A stretch of 64,000 bases of DNA from Planctobacterium marinum. Lineage in GTDB: Bacteria > Pseudomonadota > Gammaproteobacteria > Enterobacterales > Alteromonadaceae. Numbering within the stretch: the first letter of the stretch is position 1; each line of letters opens with the position of its first letter. Location of the stretch: contig NZ_JAJEWQ010000001.1 in NCBI RefSeq assembly GCF_020687805.1, forward strand, positions 901,232 through 965,231, written 5' to 3'. Of the stretch, positions 61,683-64,000 are shown piece after piece. Both the position numbers and the translations under genes were made by a program. The notes under the pieces were generated by a model. The model worked only from the letters and a program-made list of their open reading frames with translations, searched no databases and was not told the origin of the DNA.

Positions 61683-63509
61683 ATGAAACGTACACTTCTT
61701 TCTTTGGCAGTGATTGCTATTCTGGCCGGTTGTTCCGGCGATGATGGTGACGATGGTGCAATCGGTCCACAGGGACCACAAGGTGCTCAGGGTGACACTG
61801 GCTCACCAGGTACCCCAGGACAAGATGCCACATTAGGTGTAAGCATGAGTGTTGTAGGGCGGGCACAACTGAATCCTGAAGACCCCGAAGGCGCGGCAGA
61901 AATCGTACAATACCATGCAGCCACGCAAACTGTGTTCGCTATCAATAGTGCTGCCGATGCACCTACTGTTGAAATGATTGATATTTCCGGACTCACCGCA
62001 GAGGCATTGAGCAACCCGTTAACCAGCACAAATTTAACGTCAACCGCGCTGGTACTGGAAACCAGCGCCAATGGCATTGCATTAGGTGGACCCAACAGCA
62101 TTGCCGTATCAGGTGACTGGATGGCGATTGCTGTCGCTGCAGATGCGCATGCCGATAACGGTGTAGTGTTGTTTTACAATGGTCTTGATGCCGCTACACC
62201 GGTCTTTGTTAAAGCCGTTACCGTTGGTAATCTGCCGGACATGGTCACTTTCACGCCTGATGGCAGTAAAGTGATTGTTGCCAACGAAGGCGAACCTGCC
62301 GGTGATTATTCGGTTGATCCGGAAGGCTCTGTGGCCATTATCAACATGACTGATGGCATGCCAGCAGATACCGCCACTATTCTCAACTTTACTGCCTACA
62401 ACGGTATGCAGGACGCTTTAGAAGCTCAGGGAATGCACTTCCCTAATCCCAATGGCCGCACCATCAATGGCAACCTTATCAATGTGTCGGTTGCTCAGGA
62501 TTTAGAGCCGGAATACATTGCTGCCACGAATGAGGTGGCCTACGTTGCACTGCAGGAAAATAACGGTCTGGCGATCGTAGATTTAACCGACAATAGTCTC
62601 GAAGTGGTGGGTTTAGGCTTTAAGGATTGGAGCGACCTGTTGATTGATGGTATGGAAGATGGTGCTGTTAGTTTCGGCTCCTACGACAACCTTTATGGAA
62701 TGTACCAACCCGATACCATCGCAACCTACAGCTGGAACAATGCTGATTTCGTCGTTACCGCCAATGAAGGGGATGCCAGAGAATATTTCTTTGACACCCT
62801 AAATGCCGAAGGAAACCAGGACGAAGACTTGTGTGATGTCGCTGGCGGACAAGACTTTGACGAAGATGATGGCTGTCTCTCCTACACGGATGAAACTCAG
62901 GGCCGCCGCCTTGATTTTGCAGCAGGTTCATCACTGGCAATGAACGCCGGTGACGATCCCGAAGATTTTGACTTTACCGCCTTCCCCATTGGTCGCCTGA
63001 CAGTAACCGCGGAGCTGGGCGACAGTGACGGCGATGGGGTATACGAAAACATATATGCCTACGGTGCTCGCTCTTTTACCATCTGGGATAGCAATGGTCT
63101 GGTAGTATTCGATTCCGGTGATGATTTTGAACGCATTACTGCATCGGTACACGGTGATGAATTCAATAACAACGACGATGCAAATGAAGGTGATTCACGC
63201 TCTGCCAACAAAGGGCCTGAACCGGAAGCTCTGACGATTGGTACTGTGGGTGACAGAACCTATGCCTTTATTGGTCTTGAGCGTATGGGCGGGATTTTCG
63301 TTTACGATATTACCAATCCCTACAACACGCAGTTTGTTGAATATGTGATCAACCGTGACACCACTGAAGGTGCAAACTTGACAGGTGATTCCGCACCGGA
63401 AGGCATGGTCTTTGTCTCTGCCGATCAAAGCCCCAGCGGCAATGCACTGGTGGTCATTGGTAATGAAATCAGTGGCACAGTAACAATCTGGCAAGTTACT
63501 CCAAACTAA
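61683..63509 (+). CDS. Choice-of-anchor I family lipoprotein with collagen-like segment
   Basis: The 608-residue protein has a lipobox 'ILAGC' (Cys17), an acidic Asp-Gly run, then about seven Gly-X-Y triplets ('GPQGPQGAQGDTGSPGTPGQ', ~28-47). The large domain is beta-propeller-like: 'MVTFTPDGSKVIVANEGEPAGDY', 'WNNADFVVTANEGDAREYF', 'KGPEPEALTIGTVGDRTYAFIGLERMGGIFVYDITNP', the pattern of the choice-of-anchor I (alkaline-phosphatase-like) group. Asp-rich loops suggest calcium binding. Function of the domain is unproven. ATG 61683 has AGGA upstream; the longer frame from 61635 lacks a signal. Confidence 0.88.
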   Translation: MKRTLLSLAVIAILAGCSGDDGDDGAIGPQGPQGAQGDTGSPGTPGQDATLGVSMSVVGRAQLNPEDPEGAAEIVQYHAATQTVFAINSAADAPTVEMIDISGLTAEALSNPLTSTNLTSTALVLETSANGIALGGPNSIAVSGDWMAIAVAADAHADNGVVLFYNGLDAATPVFVKAVTVGNLPDMVTFTPDGSKVIVANEGEPAGDYSVDPEGSVAIINMTDGMPADTATILNFTAYNGMQDALEAQGMHFPNPNGRTINGNLINVSVAQDLEPEYIAATNEVAYVALQENNGLAIVDLTDNSLEVVGLGFKDWSDLLIDGMEDGAVSFGSYDNLYGMYQPDTIATYSWNNADFVVTANEGDAREYFFDTLNAEGNQDEDLCDVAGGQDFDEDDGCLSYTDETQGRRLDFAAGSSLAMNAGDDPEDFDFTAFPIGRLTVTAELGDSDGDGVYENIYAYGARSFTIWDSNGLVVFDSGDDFERITASVHGDEFNNNDDANEGDSRSANKGPEPEALTIGTVGDRTYAFIGLERMGGIFVYDITNPYNTQFVEYVINRDTTEGANLTGDSAPEGMVFVSADQSPSGNALVVIGNEISGTVTIWQVTPN

Positions 63510-63534
63510 AAATCAGACAAAATGATAAAGTGAT

Positions 63535-63554
63535 AAGGCGCCCCGGCGCCTTTT
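63535..63554 (+). terminator. Rho-independent terminator after the choice-of-anchor gene
   Basis: AAGGCGC and GCGCCTT form a GC-rich 7-bp stem with a four-base loop, followed by TTTTG, 25 bases past the stop. Confidence 0.7.
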
Positions 63555-63683
63555 GCTGAGTTCAGTATTGTATGATTGCCCATTCTTTGGGCAATCCGGC
63601 TATGAATCGTTTGACAAACCCTAAGAAGCTGAGAATATAGAACATTAATTCTTTCTCATACGAGTGCTCAGCGTTCTTATTTT

Positions 63684-64000
63684 ATGGCAACAATCAAACA
63701 AGTTTCCGAACTGGCTGGTGTATCATTAGCAACAGTTTCCCGGGTCATAAATGATACCGATCAGGTAAAACCCGCCACCCGCGCCAAAGTCGAAGATGCC
63801 ATGAAAAAGCTGGGTTACCGCCCCAACTTTATTGCTCAGTCACTTGCCTCCAATAAAAGTAATACCGTGGGCTATGTTGTACCGGAATTACACGGATCGT
63901 TTTTTGGCGACATGTTATCCGGTTCAGAAAGGCTGTTAAAGAAAGCCAAGAAGCATCTGTTTATCGCTGCCGGACACAGTAATGAAGAAGATGAAATCAA
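63684..64000 (+). CDS. LacI-family transcription regulator, N-terminal part (cut by window end)
   Basis: The first 105 residues are visible. They hold the LacI helix-turn-helix and hinge: 'TIKQVSELAGVSLATVSRVIND', 'ATRAKVEDAMKKLGYRPNFIAQSLASNKSNTVG', followed by the start of the periplasmic-binding-protein-like sensor domain ('YVVPELHGSFFGDMLSG'). Such proteins usually control sugar-use genes and respond to a sugar. The target and ligand are outside the window. A TTGACA at 63611-63616 could be its -35 but no good -10 follows. Confidence 0.92.
   Translation, partial: MATIKQVSELAGVSLATVSRVINDTDQVKPATRAKVEDAMKKLGYRPNFIAQSLASNKSNTVGYVVPELHGSFFGDMLSGSERLLKKAKKHLFIAAGHSNEEDEI

Overview
The window is chromosomal DNA from a gammaproteobacterium, most likely a marine member of the Alteromonadales (Alteromonas/Aestuariibacter-like). 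The evidence is the gene content: a monomeric NADP isocitrate dehydrogenase, the aat-bpt-infA / clpA-clpS / cspD block, the rluE-mnmA-hflD-purB-roxA block, recC-recB-recD, ppsA/ppsR, YfbV and YdiJ. Genus placement is inference. I see no rRNA, tRNA, CRISPR array, prophage or intact insertion sequence. The DNA is almost fully coding, with 57 protein genes. Two are cut by the window edges: a LytTR regulator on the left and a LacI-family regulator on the right.

Layout. 1-13.7 kb: LytTR gene end; a minus-strand repair operon (methyltransferase, recC, recB, recD, DUF922 metalloprotease); divergent xthA; a membrane protein; a GGDEF protein. 13.9-19.6 kb: phosphoribosyltransferase, yfbV, trxB, a membrane protein/TPR pair, and the N-degron transferases aat and bpt. 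19.7-25.5 kb: infA, clpA, clpS, cspD, isocitrate dehydrogenase. Aat and Bpt make N-degrons that ClpS hands to ClpA, so one pathway sits together. 25.8-33.6 kb: rluE, an acetyltransferase, mnmA, hflD, purB, a class III adenylate cyclase, roxA, a GNAT protein. This follows the E. coli order, but with an acetyltransferase where E. coli has nudJ and a cyclase where it has phoPQ.

33.7-45.1 kb: a small lipoprotein, the YdiJ dehydrogenase, a PGPGW protein, ppsA with divergent ppsR, a DUF2461 protein, and a tyrosine catabolic operon (hpd, a VOC protein, fumarylacetoacetase) facing a MarR regulator. The hpd promoter carries a 21-bp-period palindromic operator array. 45.3-55.6 kb: a receiver-TPR protein lacking the phosphoacceptor Asp, an Atm1-type ABC exporter, DUF3820 and unknown proteins, a sulfotransferase, a TetR regulator with divergent fadH and two operator-like palindromes, an EAL phosphodiesterase, two very small genes. 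55.7-64 kb: a CxxS thioredoxin-like protein, a penicillin-acylase-family lipoprotein, lysC, an unexplained hairpin-rich gap, an unknown protein, a collagen-repeat choice-of-anchor lipoprotein, lacI-family start.

Most of the window is conserved housekeeping sequence. The items most worth checking are the hpd-VOC-fah operon that lacks hmgA and maiA, its operator array, the hairpin-rich gap at 60.5-60.8 kb, the cyclase-roxA overlap, and the degenerate receiver domain.
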